Positions 30,252-32,059 of a DNA stretch of 32,059 nt are shown here, piece after piece. The stretch spans positions 1 through 32,059 of the forward strand of contig CAKZQS010000030.1 in assembly GCA_937141935.1 (NCBI GenBank). The letters are read 5' to 3'. A program made the translations under genes and the position numbers. The notes below the pieces were generated by a model. That model was given only the letters and a program-made list of their open reading frames with translations. It was not told the DNA's origin and searched no databases. Positions within the stretch are counted from its first letter, which is position 1. Each line of letters opens with the position of its first letter. This DNA is from an uncultured Ectothiorhodospiraceae bacterium (GTDB lineage: Bacteria; Pseudomonadota; Gammaproteobacteria; Nevskiales; Oceanococcaceae).

Positions 30252-30989
30252 TCAGCGCGCGCTGCCGCAGACGGCGCAGTCCGGGTCAGCGGCCAGGCCG
30301 GCCGGCGTGAGCGTGCCCGGCCCGGCCTGCCAGCGCCACAGGCGGTTGCCGCCGCCGCGCCCGGTCAGCATTTCCAGGGCCTGGGTGGCCTGCAGGCTGG
30401 CGACCACACCCACGCTGGGGCCCAGCACCCCGGCCTCGGCGCAGCGTTCGCCCTCGCTGTCCTCGCAGTCCGGGAACACGCAGTGGTAGCAGGCCTGGCC
30501 CGGCTGGCCGGGCTGCAGCGCCAGCAACAGGCCTTCGCGGCGGATCGCCGCGGCGCTGAGCAGGTTGCGGCGCGCCGCGACGCAGGCCGCGTTGAGCGCG
30601 TAGCGGGTGGGGAAGTTGTCGCAGCAATCCAGGACCAGGTCGCAATCGGCCAGCAACGCCGGCAGGGCCGCGGAATCCAGTCGCGCCGCGTGGGCCGCGA
30701 CGTCGACCTCGGCGTTGCGCGCGTGCAGGGCGGCCGCCAGGGCCACGGCCTTGGGCTGGCCCAGGTCGGCCTCGGTGTACAGCAGTTGCCGGTGCAGATT
30801 GGACAGCTCGACGCGATCGTCGTCGGCCAGCAGCAAGCGGCCCACGCCGGCGCCCGCGAGATAGGCGGCGGCCAGCGTGCCCAGCCCGCCGCAGCCGGCG
30901 ATCAGCACGCGGGCATCGGCCAGCGCCGCCTGGCCGGCCTCGCCCAGCCCGGGCAGCAGCAGCTGGCGGGCGTAGCGGTCCAGGCTCAT
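30252..30989 (-). CDS. moeB: MoeB/ThiF-type adenylyltransferase (E1-like)
   Basis: Adenylates the C-terminal glycine of a ubiquitin-like sulfur carrier (MoaD or ThiS). The 245-aa protein has the Rossmann motif VLIAGCGGLGTLAAAYLAGAG, the DDDRVELSNLHRQLLY loop, the DCCDNFPTRYALN block, zinc ligands CYHCVF and CAVCG, and the conserved Cys in RCAEAGVLGPSVGVV. GAGG lies just before the ATG at 30989. Position after prfA-prmC supports the MoeB label, but MoeB and ThiF are hard to separate and no moaD or thiS is present here. Confidence 0.88.
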   Translation of the reverse strand: MSLDRYARQLLLPGLGEAGQAALADARVLIAGCGGLGTLAAAYLAGAGVGRLLLADDDRVELSNLHRQLLYTEADLGQPKAVALAAALHARNAEVDVAAHAARLDSAALPALLADCDLVLDCCDNFPTRYALNAACVAARRNLLSAAAIRREGLLLALQPGQPGQACYHCVFPDCEDSEGERCAEAGVLGPSVGVVASLQATQALEMLTGRGGGNRLWRWQAGPGTLTPAGLAADPDCAVCGSAR

Positions 30990-31005
30990 CGCCTCGGCCC
31001 CGCGT

Positions 31006-31875
31006 TCATGGCCGCCGCCCCAGGCTGACGCGCTCCTGCCCGCCATAGTCGCGCCGGGTCTCGACCCCCACGAAGCCGGCCTGCGCCAGCAGCGCGCGGA
31101 CGGCGGCGCCCTGGTCGGCGCCGTGCTCCAACAGCAGCCAGCCGCCGCCGCGCAGGCGCGCAGGCGCGCCGGCAATGAGCTGATGCAAATCGGCCAGGCC
31201 CTCCTGCACGGCCACCAGTGCGCTCTGCGGCTCGTGCGCCAGCGCGGCCAGGTGCGCATCGCCCGGCGCGACGTAGGGCGGGTTGCTGAGCAGCGCATCC
31301 CAGGGGCCCGCCGGCAGCGCGGCGTACCAGTCGCCCCGGTGCCAGTGCACGGCCAGCCGCAACGCGGCGCCGTTGGCCTGCGCGACGCGCAGCGCCTCGG
31401 GCGAGGCGTCGCTGGCGTGGACATCCCAGGCTGGGCGCTCGGCGGCCAGCGCCAGCGCGATGGCCCCGCTGCCGGTGCCCAGGTCGGCCACGCGCTGCGG
31501 CGTGGCGGGCAGCGCGGCGAGCGCGGCATCGACCAGTGTTTCGGTGTCCGGCCGCGGGATCAGCGTGGCCGGCGTCACCTGCAGCCGCAGGCCATAGAAC
31601 TCGGCCTCGCCCCAGACATACTCGCGCGGCTCGCCGGCCATCCGGCGCCGCCACTGCGCGGCGGGCCAGGGCAGGGCGGGGCTGTCATCCAGGTGGGCGT
31701 AGAGCCGCGCGCGGGACCAGCCCAGCGCGCGGCACAGCCAGTCCTCGGCCTCGCGCTCGGGGGCGAGGCTGTGCGGCGCGAGGGCGCGGGCCAGGCTCTG
31801 CCGCCAGGCGCGCAGCGAGCCCGCCGGCAGCGTGGCGCCGTCCGTCGTCGTGGCCGGGATGGCGAGTTCGCCCAC
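31006..31875 (-). CDS. prmC: Release factor glutamine methyltransferase
   Basis: Methylates the Gln of the GGQ motif in peptide release factors. The 289-aa protein has the helical substrate-binding N-domain (residues 20-95), the FYGLRLQVTPATLIPRPDTETLVDAAL linker, the SAM motif VADLGTGSGAIALALA and the catalytic NPPY at 198-201. The start is GTG at 31875, nine bases after the prfA stop and without a Shine-Dalgarno sequence, so it probably depends on translational coupling. An N-terminal extension of about 15 residues compared with E. coli PrmC leaves the exact start open. Confidence 0.93.
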   Translation of the reverse strand: MGELAIPATTTDGATLPAGSLRAWRQSLARALAPHSLAPEREAEDWLCRALGWSRARLYAHLDDSPALPWPAAQWRRRMAGEPREYVWGEAEFYGLRLQVTPATLIPRPDTETLVDAALAALPATPQRVADLGTGSGAIALALAAERPAWDVHASDASPEALRVAQANGAALRLAVHWHRGDWYAALPAGPWDALLSNPPYVAPGDAHLAALAHEPQSALVAVQEGLADLHQLIAGAPARLRGGGWLLLEHGADQGAAVRALLAQAGFVGVETRRDYGGQERVSLGRRP

Positions 31876-31884
31876 GGCCGGGGC

Positions 31885-32059
31885 TCAGCCCAGCGCGGCC
31901 AGCGCCTGGGCCTGCTGCTCCTGCACCAGCGGGTCCAGCACCAGATCCAGCTCGCCGGCAACGACGGCCTCCAGCCGGTACAGCGTCAGGTTGATGCGGT
32001 GGTCGGTGACCCGGCCCTGCGGGAAGTTGTAGGTGCGGATGCGCTCGGAGCGGTCGCCG
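31885..32059 (-). CDS. prfA: Peptide chain release factor 1, C-terminal part
   Basis: The window edge cuts this gene; only the last 57 residues are present. [29 protein letters not shown] is the strongly conserved end of the RF1 superdomain, and the tail [16 protein letters not shown] matches RF1 rather than RF2 (RNYNFPQ-type context, C-terminal Leu/Ala/Gln helix). It is the first visible gene of the minus-strand run prfA-prmC-moeB. The GGQ loop and tripeptide anticodon lie beyond the edge. Confidence 0.93.
   Translation of the reverse strand, partial: GDRSERIRTYNFPQGRVTDHRINLTLYRLEAVVAGELDLVLDPLVQEQQAQALAALG

Overview
This is a 32 kb, very GC-rich (about 70%), gene-dense chromosomal window. 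The gene content and order point to a gammaproteobacterium: a full rsx/rnf electron-transport operon beside metG, the mrp-dcd pair, the purN-purM / DUF2066-perM-hda block, and prfA-prmC-moeB. The GC level, an OlsB-type ornithine-lipid acyltransferase and two GlyGly-CTERM proteins suggest a lineage near the Nevskiales/Xanthomonadales, but that placement is inference. There are no tRNA, rRNA, CRISPR, transposase or phage genes; it reads as vertically inherited backbone.

Layout. 1-5.2 kb: a small unrecognised protein, olsB (minus strand, with an apparent tandem Pho box upstream), a membrane-anchored royal-jelly-family beta-propeller translationally coupled to RNase T (rnt), then argG and a DoxX-like membrane protein on the plus strand. 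5.3-10.6 kb: a secreted NylB/EstB-like serine hydrolase with a GlyGly-CTERM tail, a coupled thioesterase/alpha-beta hydrolase pair, and a SulP anion transporter. Upstream of sulP lies a good promoter followed by a compact hairpin-rich segment and an intrinsic terminator, which looks like a small RNA or an attenuator leader. 10.9-16.1 kb: rsxABCDGE on the minus strand, every junction overlapping by 1 or 4 nt. 16.2-19.5 kb: metG (short form without the C-terminal tRNA-binding domain) divergent from mrp/apbC and dcd.

19.7-21.8 kb: a secreted subtilisin-like protease, also with a GlyGly-CTERM tail, and a single-RRM RNA-binding protein with a structured leader and strong downstream hairpins. 21.8-26.6 kb: purM-purN (minus) divergent from DUF2066-perM-hda (plus), all with overlapping starts and stops. 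26.5-32.1 kb: a minus-strand run prfA (partial)-prmC-moeB-degenerate JAB protein-proS-lytic transglycosylase-wrbA-DUF2069, whose last gene overlaps hda tail to tail by 69 nt.

Functional themes are housekeeping (arginine, purine and dCTP/dUTP metabolism, tRNA charging, translation termination, Fe-S trafficking, replication-initiation control, Rsx redox) plus a few envelope or secreted functions. The observations most worth a second look are the sRNA/attenuator candidate upstream of sulP, the tandem Pho box before olsB, the JAMM-like protein lacking its metal ligands next to moeB, the two GlyGly-CTERM exoenzymes and the RRM-gene leader.
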